From NCBI GenBank assembly GCA_023230175.1, contig JALNXV010000031.1, forward strand, positions 1 to 16,299: 16,299 bases of DNA. Direction: 5' to 3'. A model generated the notes under the pieces. It searched no databases and was not told the DNA's origin. It was given only the letters and a program-made list of their open reading frames with translations. Within the stretch, counting starts at the first letter, position 1. The number at the start of each line of letters is the position of its first letter. The DNA is from Candidatus Cloacimonadota bacterium. GTDB taxonomy: Bacteria > Cloacimonadota > Cloacimonadia > Cloacimonadales > WRIO01. Both the position numbers and the translations under genes were made by a program. This document shows positions 1 to 8,821 of this stretch, one piece after another.

Positions 1-2
1 TC

Positions 3-605
3 GGAATCTTGATTTTGATTTCTACAATGTTTTTGAGCAGATGGTTTTGCAATTATATTTGTTATTTTGGGATACTTCAGGAATGGCTATATAATTTATT
101 TCATTTGAAAAACAAAAAACGTTTTAAATTTACTATGAAGATAGATAACTTGTTGAAGAAGGTTAAATTTATAATTTTACTTATGACAGTGATTATGTCA
201 TTCATAGGGGTTAGTAAATATATGCGTTTTTGCCCTCATAATATTATTGCTTCAATTGGTAATTATTTAGAAAAAATCGGCGATGTAGGATTGATTAGCT
301 TTGTTTTTTTATTTATCTTGCTTGTGTTAAGTGTCTTGATAGAAAGATTTTGGTGTAGATACCTGTGTCCTTATGCTGCTTTAATGATTATATTCATTAA
401 AATGGCTGATTTATTAAAGATTAAAAGATTAAAGATTCATAGAAATTTAGAGACTTGCATAGATTGTTATAAATGTAATAATAACTGCCCTATGCAAGTA
501 AATTTATTAGATAGTGAATATGTTCAAGATGCTGAGTGCTTACAATGTAATCGCTGTCAAAATGTTTGTCCTAAAACCGGTACTTTAACAAAAAAATGGA
601 GATAA
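3..605 (+). CDS. 4Fe-4S membrane polyferredoxin, NapH/FixG-like, 5' end outside the window
   Basis: This is the C-terminal part of an electron-transfer membrane protein. The frame is open back to the first base, so the TTG at position 9 is probably internal and the true start lies upstream. Counting from that TTG, the protein has a CxxxC pair (C14, C18, in WFCNYICYFG), a second CxxxCP pair (C116, C120, in RFWCRYLCPY), and then two classical ferredoxin clusters, CxxCxxCxxxCP at C150-C160 and C177-C187. Hydrophobic segments at about 53-70 and 96-114 are likely membrane helices. The paired CxxxCP motifs next to membrane helices and two 4Fe-4S sites are the known pattern of NapH/FixG-type proteins, which pass electrons between quinols and periplasmic or cytoplasmic redox partners. 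The partner cannot be seen here. The next gene has its own promoter, so this is probably the last gene of an upstream operon. Confidence 0.8.
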   Translation, partial: GILILISTMFLSRWFCNYICYFGILQEWLYNLFHLKNKKRFKFTMKIDNLLKKVKFIILLMTVIMSFIGVSKYMRFCPHNIIASIGNYLEKIGDVGLISFVFLFILLVLSVLIERFWCRYLCPYAALMIIFIKMADLLKIKRLKIHRNLETCIDCYKCNNNCPMQVNLLDSEYVQDAECLQCNRCQNVCPKTGTLTKKWR

Positions 606-608
606 TTA

Positions 609-637
609 TTGACTAATTATTAAATTTAGTCTATACT
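609..637 (+). promoter_or_regulatory. sigma70-type promoter of the phosphofructokinase gene
   Basis: TTGACT at 609-614, a 17-nt spacer and TATACT at 632-637 are near consensus. They lie directly after the stop codon of the ferredoxin gene and about 30 bp before the phosphofructokinase start. The gene can therefore be transcribed independently of its upstream neighbour. Confidence 0.7.
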
Positions 638-666
638 ATTAACATTATTTGTAGTTGGGAGTGTTT

Positions 667-1764
667 ATGAAAAAAAGAGTTCTTGTCTTAACAGGAGGCG
701 GTGATTGCCCGGGCCTAAATGCTGTAATTAGAGCAATCGTAAAAAGAGCCGGTCAAGAAAGAGATTGGGAAGTGATTGGTAGTATCAATGCTTTTGATGG
801 AGTTTTAAATGAGCCTACTGAAATAGTGGTTTTAGATGATAAAAAGGTTGCCGGTATTCACGTACAAGGCGGAACAATTATTGGCACTACTAATAAAGGT
901 GGCCCCCTTGCTTGGCCTATTAAAGATAAGGATGGCAATTGGTCAACTGTTGATAGATCTGATGATTTAATTCGGAAATTACAATATTTAGGTGTTGATG
1001 CTGTTATTAATATCGGCGGAGATGGTTCACAAAGGATTTCACAGAAACTTTTTGAAAAGGGTTTAAATATTATAGGAGTCCCAAAGACTATTGATAATGA
1101 TTTGAGTGCTACAGATTTTACTTTTGGATTTCAAACTGCTGTTGAAGTCGCAACAGATGCTGTTGATAAATTAGTAACTACTGCAGCAAGCCATAATAGG
1201 ATTTTAATTGTAGAAGTTATGGGACGTTATGCAGGATGGATAGCTTTGCACGCTGCAATTGCCGGCGGTGCAGAAGTTTGTCTTATCCCTGAAATACCAT
1301 ACAATATTGATAAAATTAAACAAAGACTTCATGAAAGAATTGATAAAGGAAGAGGATTTGCGATTATTGTTGTTGCAGAAGGTGCTAAACCTCAAGAAGG
1401 AACAATGACTTATCGGACTTCAAATGAAGTTGGATATGAGAATATCCGTCTTGGAGGTGCAGGACATAAACTTTTACAAGAATTAAAAGAGATGGATTTA
1501 GGGGTAGATATTCGTGAAACTATTTTAGGTCATCTACAGCGTGGAGGTATTCCTTGTGCCTACGATAGAATTTTAGCTACTCAGTTTGGAGTAAAAGCAT
1601 TTGAATTAGTTTTACAAAAGAAATTTGGTCATATGGTTGCATATAATTTCCCAAAGGTGATTGCAGTTCCAATAAAAGAAGCTATTGACAAATATAATTT
1701 TATAAAGTTAGATTCTGAAATAATTAATACTGCACGCGGAATGAATATTAATCTCGGGGATTAA
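667..1764 (+). CDS. 6-phosphofructokinase, mixed Gly/Lys active-site type
   Basis: It phosphorylates fructose 6-phosphate to the 1,6-bisphosphate, the committed step of glycolysis, in the cytoplasm. The ATG at 667 is preferred over the in-frame TTG at 655 because GGGAG lies just before it and the protein then begins MKKRVLVLTGGGDCPG, as is typical of the family (365 aa). Visible motifs are the phosphate-binding GGGDCPG (10-16), GGDGS (117-121), PKTIDND (139-145, catalytic Asp) and MGRYAG (185-190). At the two positions that separate donors, it has Gly120 (E. coli Gly104, ATP-like) and Lys140 (E. coli Gly124; Lys is typical of pyrophosphate enzymes). The Gly/Lys combination is known from group III enzymes, several of which use ATP. 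ATP use is therefore likely but not certain. It has its own promoter and terminator. Confidence 0.93.
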   Translation: MKKRVLVLTGGGDCPGLNAVIRAIVKRAGQERDWEVIGSINAFDGVLNEPTEIVVLDDKKVAGIHVQGGTIIGTTNKGGPLAWPIKDKDGNWSTVDRSDDLIRKLQYLGVDAVINIGGDGSQRISQKLFEKGLNIIGVPKTIDNDLSATDFTFGFQTAVEVATDAVDKLVTTAASHNRILIVEVMGRYAGWIALHAAIAGGAEVCLIPEIPYNIDKIKQRLHERIDKGRGFAIIVVAEGAKPQEGTMTYRTSNEVGYENIRLGGAGHKLLQELKEMDLGVDIRETILGHLQRGGIPCAYDRILATQFGVKAFELVLQKKFGHMVAYNFPKVIAVPIKEAIDKYNFIKLDSEIINTARGMNINLGD

Positions 1765-1771
1765 AAAAATT

Positions 1772-1813
1772 AGCCGGACTGATTAAGAATCTAATAATCA
1801 AGTCCGGCTTTTT
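1772..1813. terminator. Bidirectional rho-independent terminator between convergent genes
   Basis: AGCCGGACT (1772-1780) pairs with AGTCCGGCT (1801-1809), and the inner GATTA/TAATC extends the stem past a single bulge. On the plus strand the stem is followed by TTTTTATTTT. On the minus strand it is followed by AATTTTTTT. It can thus end both the phosphofructokinase transcript and the urocanase transcript, whose genes converge here. Confidence 0.85.
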
Positions 1814-1823
1814 ATTTTAAAAT

Positions 1824-3827
1824 TTATAATAAATTATTTAAGAAATCTTCGTCAGGTAAAAATGGTATAGTTATATGTCCTTCACCTTGGTGTTTTTGAT
1901 TCCATTCTATTGATCTGTCGATAGCATTTTCATTTCTTGCCCAGTTTCTTCTTGAAACACCTCCCATAACATCCCAAGAAAGAGCTGATTTTACTATATC
2001 ATCCATTCTTTTTGAGCCATCAAGCACTATGCCGTTTCCACCATTAATAGCTCTTCCGATTCCAACTCCGCCACCATTTGATAAGACTACCATTGTCATA
2101 CCGCGAGCAACATTGCCGGCAAAGCATTGAGTTGCCATATCAGCCATAACATTGCTGCCATCATATATATTTGAAGTTTCTCTAAAAGGAGAATCAGTAC
2201 CTGATACATCATGATGATCACGTCCTAAAATAACCGGACCTATTTCTCCACGTCTAACCATATCATTGAATTTTAAAGCTATTTTTACTCTACCTTCTTC
2301 ATCAGCGTAAAGAATTCTTGCTTTTGTCCCTACGACTAATTGATTTTTTTCTGCATTGGCAATCCAGTGATAATTATCCCTGTCTTGTGGACAGCGTTTT
2401 GGATCTATACTGTCCATTGCGGCCTGGTCAGTTTTTCTTAAATCTTCGTCTTTTCCGCTTAAACATACCCATCTAAATGGACCATAACCATTGTCAAAAC
2501 AAATAGGTCCCATAATATCTTCAACATAGGAAGGCCAGATAAATCCATTATTTGTATCCTTGCCGTTTTTAGCGATTGAGGTTTCACCTGCATCAAATAT
2601 GGATGCCATAAAACTATTGCCGTAATCCCAGAAATAAGAGCCTTTTTGGGTAAGATTTTTAATTATATGAAAGTGTTTTTTTAATGATTCATCTACTTTA
2701 TTCTTAAAGTCTTGAGGATTTTCTTTGATTAGTTTCCTTCCTTCTTCAAAACTTATTCCTGCAGGAGTATAGCCCCCTTCATAGACTGCATGACAAGATG
2801 TTTGGTCTGAGATAAGTTCAATTTTGATATTGTTTTTGTCAAAATATTCTAATAAATCGACAATATTACCATGATAAGCAATAGAAATTGCTTTTCCACT
2901 TTTACGATATTCTTCAATCCAGTTAGCAATTTCATCTAATTTATTAGAGACTAAGCCAACCCAACCTTGAGAATGTCTTGTTTCGATTCTGCTATAATCG
3001 ACTTCTGCTATAATTCCGATACCACCTGCAATTTCGCAAGCTTTTGCTTGAGCACCAGACATTCCACCGAGACCGGAAGAAACATATACGATTCCGCTTA
3101 AATCTTTATCTGCGGGAATATTAAGATATTTTCTGCCTGCATTTAATAAGGTTATATATGTTCCGTGAACGATTCCTTGGGGTCCTATATACATCCAGCC
3201 CCCGGCAGTCATTTGTCCGTAATTTGCAACTCCAAGTGCTGTAAGTCTTTTGAAATCATCCGGATTATCCCATTTTCCGATTACTAATCCTTGAGTAGAT
3301 ATTACTCTTGGTGCTTCAGGTTTAGAAGGAAATAGTCCGAGAGGATGACCGGATTCGATAACGAGTGTTTGGTCCTCAGTCATAACTTCAAGGTATTTTT
3401 TTATTAATTGGTATTGCATCCAGTTTTGGCATACTTGACCGGTTTCTCCGTAAGTTACTAATTCATAAGGATAAAGGGCAATATCAAAATCGAGATTGTT
3501 ATCTATCATTACTTGAATGGCTTTTCCTTGAGTGATGCCTTTATATTCATTAATTGGTTTTCCATAAATCTTGCCTTCAGGTCTATACCTATAACCATAA
3601 ATTCTACCCATTGTTTGTAATTCTTCTAAAAATTCAGGGGCTAAGGTTTTATGTAAATGTTTAGGGATATATCTTAAAGCATTTTTAAGGGCTAAGATAG
3701 TTTCTTCTTTGTTAAGGAAATAACCTCTATCGGGTGCACGTCTGATATTAGGTAAAAAAGGTTTTTTCTCAGGTAGTTCATCAGGAAGCCTTACTTGCAT
3801 AGCTGATTTAATTAGGTCGTTTTTCAT
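1824..3827 (-). CDS. hutU: Urocanate hydratase (urocanase), long form
   Basis: Urocanase converts urocanate to 4-imidazolone-5-propionate, the second step of histidine breakdown, using tightly bound NAD+ as an electrophile. At 667 aa this is the long form found in eukaryotes and many anaerobes rather than the roughly 555-aa Pseudomonas/Bacillus form. Supporting segments are TAGGWMYIGPQGIVHGT (207-223), the NAD-binding YVSSGLGGMSGAQAKA (248-263), and GPICFDNGYGPFRW (440-453), whose Cys443 aligns by context with the active-site Cys410 of the Pseudomonas enzyme. A C-terminal GNVARGMTMVV/GGGVGIGRA stretch is also typical. The ATG overlaps the stop of the upstream gene (ATGA), with GGAGG 5 nt before it, so translation is coupled to that gene. 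No histidase, imidazolonepropionase or formiminotransferase gene is present in the window. Confidence 0.96.
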   Translation of the reverse strand: MKNDLIKSAMQVRLPDELPEKKPFLPNIRRAPDRGYFLNKEETILALKNALRYIPKHLHKTLAPEFLEELQTMGRIYGYRYRPEGKIYGKPINEYKGITQGKAIQVMIDNNLDFDIALYPYELVTYGETGQVCQNWMQYQLIKKYLEVMTEDQTLVIESGHPLGLFPSKPEAPRVISTQGLVIGKWDNPDDFKRLTALGVANYGQMTAGGWMYIGPQGIVHGTYITLLNAGRKYLNIPADKDLSGIVYVSSGLGGMSGAQAKACEIAGGIGIIAEVDYSRIETRHSQGWVGLVSNKLDEIANWIEEYRKSGKAISIAYHGNIVDLLEYFDKNNIKIELISDQTSCHAVYEGGYTPAGISFEEGRKLIKENPQDFKNKVDESLKKHFHIIKNLTQKGSYFWDYGNSFMASIFDAGETSIAKNGKDTNNGFIWPSYVEDIMGPICFDNGYGPFRWVCLSGKDEDLRKTDQAAMDSIDPKRCPQDRDNYHWIANAEKNQLVVGTKARILYADEEGRVKIALKFNDMVRRGEIGPVILGRDHHDVSGTDSPFRETSNIYDGSNVMADMATQCFAGNVARGMTMVVLSNGGGVGIGRAINGGNGIVLDGSKRMDDIVKSALSWDVMGGVSRRNWARNENAIDRSIEWNQKHQGEGHITIPFLPDEDFLNNLL

Positions 3828-4681
3828 TTTTCCTCCGAGTAATTATTATTTATAAAATCTATATTTCCATAGGGAACAATGTCTTCGATTGATGCACTTC
3901 TTTCTGTTATAAATTTATGTATTTTGCTTTCAATTTGAGCAAAAAGATTTAAGTCAATATGTTTATAAGTCCCTTTATATGCTTTTCTTAAAACATAGAT
4001 ATCATTTTTTATTGGAGATAAGCAGTCAATGTAAGTTTTTTCTATGTATTCAGATAGACATAAAATTAATGCATTTGGATTTAAAGCTTGGATGTCGTTT
4101 TTAAGTTTTTTTATATTTTCTACATCATAGTTTGTAAAGTAATTTCTAATGTAGAATACAATTAACGGTACATAAATCTTTATCTTAGTGAAAGATTTAC
4201 TTATAGCTAATCTATATTGTAGGTCAAGTTCTAGGCAAAGGCTGTAGTAATTATCAGAAAAGGAGTATTTAAGATAGGGTTTTTTGATTGCACTGATAAA
4301 TGAGTCATTATTTAAACTTAACCCTGTATGAAAATATCTTTTTCTTAAGGATAGTCCGCGAGTGGAATCTGTAATATTATATTTTTTAAGGATTTGTAAT
4401 AATATGTCAAAAATATAGTATGGTTTAAATATATCGTGATCAGGTGTAAAACCGGTTTTTGATCTTTCTGAGTAGGTAAATTTTTTATTTATTGATAATT
4501 GTTCAGTGTAGAGTGAGATTTCTTTTATAAAGTTTGGTATAAATTCTTCTGAATATTCATCTATATTATCATAAACAGCATCAACGTTTTGCCAATACAA
4601 GAGTAATTCATTTAAATACATTTGAAGAATGGGGTCTTTTTCATTTTTAAGATTCTCTTTGAGTCTCTCTTTATATAGCAT
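3824..4681 (-). CDS. Unidentified 285-aa protein translationally coupled to urocanase
   Basis: The family is not firmly recognised. The protein is cytosolic in appearance: it has no signal peptide and is rich in Lys, Ile, Tyr and Asn. The N-terminal ~65 residues look helical and charged. The middle contains TGFTPDHDIF (76-85) and RGLSLRKRYFHTG (108-120), and the C-terminal third has a buried strand ALILC (204-208) followed by NDIYVLRKAYKG (226-237). This last pattern reminds me of the C-terminal part of Bpu10I-type restriction enzymes, but I see no E-x-K catalytic pair where such an enzyme would need it (around PLIVFYIRNYF, 172-182). That resemblance is weak and from memory. Its stop overlaps the urocanase ATG by 4 bp, so the two are one transcription unit. 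Start: ATG with AGGAG 6 nt upstream. A role linked to histidine use is possible only by context. Confidence 0.8.
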   Translation of the reverse strand: MLYKERLKENLKNEKDPILQMYLNELLLYWQNVDAVYDNIDEYSEEFIPNFIKEISLYTEQLSINKKFTYSERSKTGFTPDHDIFKPYYIFDILLQILKKYNITDSTRGLSLRKRYFHTGLSLNNDSFISAIKKPYLKYSFSDNYYSLCLELDLQYRLAISKSFTKIKIYVPLIVFYIRNYFTNYDVENIKKLKNDIQALNPNALILCLSEYIEKTYIDCLSPIKNDIYVLRKAYKGTYKHIDLNLFAQIESKIHKFITERSASIEDIVPYGNIDFINNNYSEEK

Positions 4682-4703
4682 TTTTTCTCCTAAAAAAACA
4701 TAT

Positions 4704-4810
4704 TCTTTGAGTGTATTTTTTTTTATAGGATTCTTTTGTCAATGTAAAATTTCATAAACATAGGAGTTAAAGTTAGTTATTTACTATGAAAATAGTTAAT
4801 CACTCAAAGA
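4704..4810. repeat. Inverted decamer pair flanking the urocanase operon promoter
   Basis: TCTTTGAGTG at 4704-4713 is repeated exactly in inverted form as CACTCAAAGA at 4801-4810. The copies are separated by 87 nt, and the left one overlaps the candidate -10 box. They could be paired operator half-sites or a long-range stem. No T-tract follows, so a terminator is unlikely. Confidence 0.35.
4710..4742 (-). promoter_or_regulatory. Possible promoter of the urocanase operon with an overlong A-tract spacer
   Basis: Read on the minus strand, TTGACA (4742-4737) is a perfect -35 box. The best following -10 is TACACT (4715-4710), but the spacer is 21 nt and includes an uninterrupted run of nine A (4724-4716). 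A 17-nt spacer would be normal. The assignment is tentative; an unrecognised -10 is equally possible. Confidence 0.35.
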
Positions 4811-4821
4811 TACTATAGTTT

Positions 4822-6087
4822 TTATGTGCTTTTTAAAATTTCTTCTGCCAAGATGATTCCATGGGCGGTTGCATAGGTAATTGAACGTGTCCATCCTGAA
4901 CAATCTCCGATTGTAGAGAGTCCCGGAATGATATTATTATTGAGTTTATTGCTATAAAACTTAACTTCAGTTCCATACATTAGATTATCGGGATTGGCAA
5001 TTCCTGGGATAACTTTGTCGAGAGTGTCAATAAAATCGAGTATAGATTCTGTTGTTTTTCTTGGAAAAGCGAGATTTAAGTCTCCTAAAATATAATCGTT
5101 ATTGTTTAAGGTTGGATTTACTCTGTATAGTTTTTTTGTTCTTTTTGATTCTTTAAAGTTTCCGAAGGTTTGTAATATGACTTTATTTTTACCTGCGAGA
5201 ATATTAGTTAGTTTTGCAATGTAAGACCCGTAAGAAACAGGGTCATTAAAGGGTTCAGTAAATTGATGAGTAACTAAGATAGCAAAGTTTGTATTGTCAG
5301 ATTTTTCAAAACGTTTTGCATGGCCGTTAACAGTTTTAAAATCTTCATATTCTTCAGTGACGACAAAGCCGGAAGGGTTATTGCAAAAAGTTCTTGCCAT
5401 ATACCCGGTTCTTGTTTTGAGTTTTAGTTTAAACTCATACATTTCTTGGTTAAGAGTTTCTACAATATGGTTGGGTAATTCGAATCTAATTCCTAAATCT
5501 ACTTGCATATTATCCATAATGATGTTTGGTTCTTTTTTGATGATTTTTTGAATTAATTTATGTCCGCTTCTACCGACACCAATAATTACTTTATCAAATT
5601 TATATGATTGTTCTTTCGTATTTACGTGAAATTTGTCATTAATATCAATATCTGTCACTTCAGAATTAAAGTGAAAATGATAATTTGGTATTGTTGAAAA
5701 TTCATCAAAGATATTTTTTAATACAGTTTTTAGTTCATCAGTTCCGATATGCCAAAATTTTGAAGAAACAGGTTGAAATCCATATTTATAAAATTCATTA
5801 AATAAGCTTTTATTAGCAAATGAATCACCTTTTTCTATTTCGTTATCGGGACAACTTGTTTTGCTTAAATAGTATTGTACAACTTTTTCTTGAATTTCTA
5901 AATCTATATCTAAATCTCCACCCATTTCTTTAGAGATAAATATTTTTCCGTCTGCTCTTATTCCTGAAACAGATGTAGAAAATATATCTTTAGCTTTTTC
6001 AAAGATATGTATTTCGTGATCAGAATGCTTCATTTTTAGTAAAAAACCAATACCTGAAGCACCAAAACCTATTAAGGCAATCTTCAT
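4822..6087 (-). CDS. FAD/NAD(P)-dependent oxidoreductase
   Basis: This is a 421-aa flavoprotein of the FAD-dependent dehydrogenase group. The N-terminus MKIALIGFGASGIG carries the dinucleotide-binding GxGxxG Rossmann motif (7-14), followed by an acidic strand end (HIFEKAKD) that would hold the FAD ribose. A second strand, FDKVIIGVGRSGHK, is typical of the flavoprotein core. The C-terminal TIGDCSGWTRSI (392-403) matches the GD motif that closes over the FAD in such enzymes and is followed by ATAHGIILAEEIL. The substrate cannot be deduced. Start: ATG with GGAG 7 nt upstream. It lies 140 bp upstream of the urocanase operon and 93 bp downstream of the kinase gene, and has its own promoter, so it is probably monocistronic. 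Confidence 0.85.
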   Translation of the reverse strand: MKIALIGFGASGIGFLLKMKHSDHEIHIFEKAKDIFSTSVSGIRADGKIFISKEMGGDLDIDLEIQEKVVQYYLSKTSCPDNEIEKGDSFANKSLFNEFYKYGFQPVSSKFWHIGTDELKTVLKNIFDEFSTIPNYHFHFNSEVTDIDINDKFHVNTKEQSYKFDKVIIGVGRSGHKLIQKIIKKEPNIIMDNMQVDLGIRFELPNHIVETLNQEMYEFKLKLKTRTGYMARTFCNNPSGFVVTEEYEDFKTVNGHAKRFEKSDNTNFAILVTHQFTEPFNDPVSYGSYIAKLTNILAGKNKVILQTFGNFKESKRTKKLYRVNPTLNNNDYILGDLNLAFPRKTTESILDFIDTLDKVIPGIANPDNLMYGTEVKFYSNKLNNNIIPGLSTIGDCSGWTRSITYATAHGIILAEEILKST

Positions 6088-6123
6088 AATAACTCCATTT
6101 GAACATATTAAAATCTATGTGAT

Positions 6124-6151
6124 AAGATAAAATTTGCTAATAAATAGTCAA
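6124..6151 (-). promoter_or_regulatory. sigma70-type promoter of the FAD oxidoreductase gene
   Basis: On the minus strand TTGACT (6151-6146) is followed after 16 nt by TATCTT (6129-6124), about 37 bp before the ATG. It is the only good promoter in the 93-bp gap between the kinase gene and the oxidoreductase gene. Confidence 0.5.
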
Positions 6152-6180
6152 TCAAAAAATATGAAAATGATTAGCTTGTA

Positions 6181-8805
6181 TTAATTTTGTTTTCGATAAA
6201 GAATATTACTGATTATTTTGCTTATTTCGGCAGTATTGTATGGTTTGCGAATAAATCCATTTAAGCCGGCTAATTTTAATTCTTCAATATCACTTTCTTG
6301 AGAAAATCCTGAAGACAGGATAACCTTTACATCTTTATTGATTTTCTTTAACTGTTTAAAGCATTCTTTACCATTCATCTCTGGCATTATCATATCAAGT
6401 ATTACTAAGTCAATATTATCTTGCATATTCAAGTAAATATCTAAGGCTTCTTTTCCATTGTTAGCAATAATTACAGAATATCCCATATTTTCTAAAACTG
6501 CTTTTGCCATAACTTGAATGATATATTCATCATCAACGATTAGGATAGTACCGGAGCCATGAGTGAGTTTAGTTTCATATTGTTGTTTTTCTTCATTATA
6601 TTCAACGATTGGCAGGTAAATAGTAAAGGTTGTCCCTTCGTTAAGTTTACTTTTTACAAATATTGCTCCATGATGTTGTTGAACTGTTCCATATACTGCA
6701 GGTAGTCCTAATCCTGTTCCTTTGCCTTGTTCTTTAGTAGTAAAGAAAGGTTCAAAAATTTTATTTAAATGTTCTTTTTTTATACCGGTTCCTGTATCTT
6801 GGACATTAATTTTTATAAAATTACCGGGTTTGATGTCGAAAAGTGAGTTTTTGCAAAATTCATTATCAAGCAATACATTTTCGGTTTCTATTAAAATATA
6901 GCCTCCTTTAGGCATTGCGTGGTCTGCATTAATTCCCATATTAAGAAATATATTCATAAGTTGAGTATAGTCTCCGATAATATGATATTGTTCAGATTTT
7001 AAGTTTAGCTTGATATTGACAGTTTTATTTACTGTACGTTCAAGAAGGGCTACTGCGTCGTTGATAGCTTTGTGAACACTAATTTGAGTAGAGTCTATTT
7101 TACCTTTTCGTGAAAAAATAAGTAATTTTTTTGTTAAATCTGATGCTCTTTGACCTGAGTTAAGGAGTATTTTCAAGTTTTTCATTCTTTCTTCGTAGGA
7201 ATAATCTTTAATTGTCATAAGTTCAATTATGCCTAACATCCCGCCAATAATATTGTTAAAGTCGTGAGCTATTCCACCTGCGAGTTGTCCTACTGCATCC
7301 ATTTTTTGAGCGTGATTTAATTGTTCTTGAAGGTTTTTAAGTTCGGTTATGTCGCTGTAAATAGAACAAATACAAAGATTATCTTTATATTTGATTATTC
7401 TTGAAGAATACATTAGAAAGTGGGACTCATCATTAAGTTTGATAGTTTTTAACTGATTATCTAATTTGCCTGTTTGTTTTAATATTTTAAAGGATATATC
7501 ATCAAATTCATCAATTTGCATATTAAGTTCTTCGGGTTTTTTGCCGATTATGTTTGAGATGTCTAATTGGCTTGCGTCAATAAATGTTTGGTTAACCATT
7601 AGATATTTCAAGTCATTAAGAGTTAAGATAGTCATAAAGAAAGGGCTTATTTCAAAAATAGTTCTAAACAATTCCTCATTTTGTATTACTTCATTTTTGA
7701 GTACTAATTCTTTTGTAATATCTTGGAATACAATAACTAAACCTTCAATTTCAGTGTCAGATTTTTTTATATAGTTTGCGTTTATGGAAATATTAATTGG
7801 GCTTTTTGAATTTACTAAAAGTAAGCATTCTTTAATCTTAATTAATCTTTCTAAAGCTTGGAAATAACTGTCTTTGTTGTGAATTAATAATCTATCGGCA
7901 TTAATTTCTTTAATTTTTATAATATCATAGATATATAAGTCTTGTTGTTCTGTAAATTGAATATTTAATATTTGTTTTGCAATTTTATTAATTTGTATTA
8001 TTTTACCGGAAGTATCAGTTGAGATTACAGCATCGCCGATAGATAGTAAGGTAGTTTTAATCCTATCCTCACTTTTAATTAGTTTTTTGAGTGCTTCTTG
8101 TTCGCTAATCTTAAGTTTAATACTTTTTATAGAAATTAATAGGTTAATAAGCATTGATAAGGCAATCATTAAGGAACCGTATAGTAAGAGTTTCTTTTTC
8201 CATATAGAAATATCTTTTTTTATGTCGTCAAGGTATACTCCTGCTCCTATGACCCAATTCCATGGTTCAAATTTTGTTACCCATGATATTTTTTTTGTTA
8301 ATATATTAGGATTTTCATTAAATTGCCACATATATTCAACTAATCCGGAATTATTATCTTTGACAGTTTCATTAATCATATCAAGAAGTTTGTTTAATAA
8401 TATGCCGTCAGGGCCTCTAACAGTTTTAGGGTCAACATTAACTATAGATTTAATGTAGGGATGCATAATAATGTAACCTCGTTCATCCATAATCCAAAAA
8501 TAATCACTATTATCTTTTCCAAACCGGAGTTTTTCATATCTGCGTATGACGCGTTGTTTATGTTCTTCTTCAGAAACTAAGCCTTGTAAGATTTCTTCAT
8601 TCCTTGTACTTAAATCACTATATAGGAGTTGTGAGAGTCTTTTTGTCGTAGAGATTTTTTCATTATAGAGATTTTTTTCTAATGTCGGGATAATCATCCC
8701 ATAGACAAATAGCAGATATAAAATTAAAAGGATAATAAAGGGGATAATGATTTTGAAAAAATTTTTATAAAATAATGAATTTTTAATAACATCTATAACA
8801 CTCAC
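6181..8805 (-). CDS. Hybrid sensor histidine kinase: Cache, two PAS, kinase core, receiver
   Basis: A membrane sensor that autophosphorylates on His and passes the phosphate to its own receiver domain. Domain order in 874 aa: transmembrane helix (~18-40); extracytoplasmic Cache-type sensor (~45-195, with DYFWIMDERGYIIMHP at 101-116 and WVTKFEPWNWVIGAGVY at 175-191, typical of single-Cache domains); second helix (~205-226); PAS domains at ~245-365 and ~375-490; dimerisation helix with phosphoacceptor His514 in GGIAHDFNN; ATPase domain with N-box N626, DTGTGI (670-675) and GKGTGLGLP (695-703); receiver with acidic pair D758/D759, phosphoacceptor Asp804 and Lys854. All catalytic residues are present. 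Start: GTG at 8805, with AGGAGG only 4 nt away. No output regulator lies nearby; the terminal receiver implies a separate phosphotransfer partner. The ligand is unknown; Cache domains often bind small organic acids or amino acids. Confidence 0.95.
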   Translation of the reverse strand: MSVIDVIKNSLFYKNFFKIIIPFIILLILYLLFVYGMIIPTLEKNLYNEKISTTKRLSQLLYSDLSTRNEEILQGLVSEEEHKQRVIRRYEKLRFGKDNSDYFWIMDERGYIIMHPYIKSIVNVDPKTVRGPDGILLNKLLDMINETVKDNNSGLVEYMWQFNENPNILTKKISWVTKFEPWNWVIGAGVYLDDIKKDISIWKKKLLLYGSLMIALSMLINLLISIKSIKLKISEQEALKKLIKSEDRIKTTLLSIGDAVISTDTSGKIIQINKIAKQILNIQFTEQQDLYIYDIIKIKEINADRLLIHNKDSYFQALERLIKIKECLLLVNSKSPINISINANYIKKSDTEIEGLVIVFQDITKELVLKNEVIQNEELFRTIFEISPFFMTILTLNDLKYLMVNQTFIDASQLDISNIIGKKPEELNMQIDEFDDISFKILKQTGKLDNQLKTIKLNDESHFLMYSSRIIKYKDNLCICSIYSDITELKNLQEQLNHAQKMDAVGQLAGGIAHDFNNIIGGMLGIIELMTIKDYSYEERMKNLKILLNSGQRASDLTKKLLIFSRKGKIDSTQISVHKAINDAVALLERTVNKTVNIKLNLKSEQYHIIGDYTQLMNIFLNMGINADHAMPKGGYILIETENVLLDNEFCKNSLFDIKPGNFIKINVQDTGTGIKKEHLNKIFEPFFTTKEQGKGTGLGLPAVYGTVQQHHGAIFVKSKLNEGTTFTIYLPIVEYNEEKQQYETKLTHGSGTILIVDDEYIIQVMAKAVLENMGYSVIIANNGKEALDIYLNMQDNIDLVILDMIMPEMNGKECFKQLKKINKDVKVILSSGFSQESDIEELKLAGLNGFIRKPYNTAEISKIISNILYRKQN

Positions 8806-8821
8806 AAATCCTCCTAATTAA

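Noticed and set aside
655..666. TTG at 655 as the phosphofructokinase start
   Set aside because: The ATG at 667 has GGGAG just upstream and gives the usual family N-terminus.
5294..5551. Open frames antisense to the oxidoreductase, kinase, decarboxylase and methyltransferase genes
   Set aside because: They lie wholly inside genes with full motif support, show no domains of their own, and lack good ribosome binding sites.
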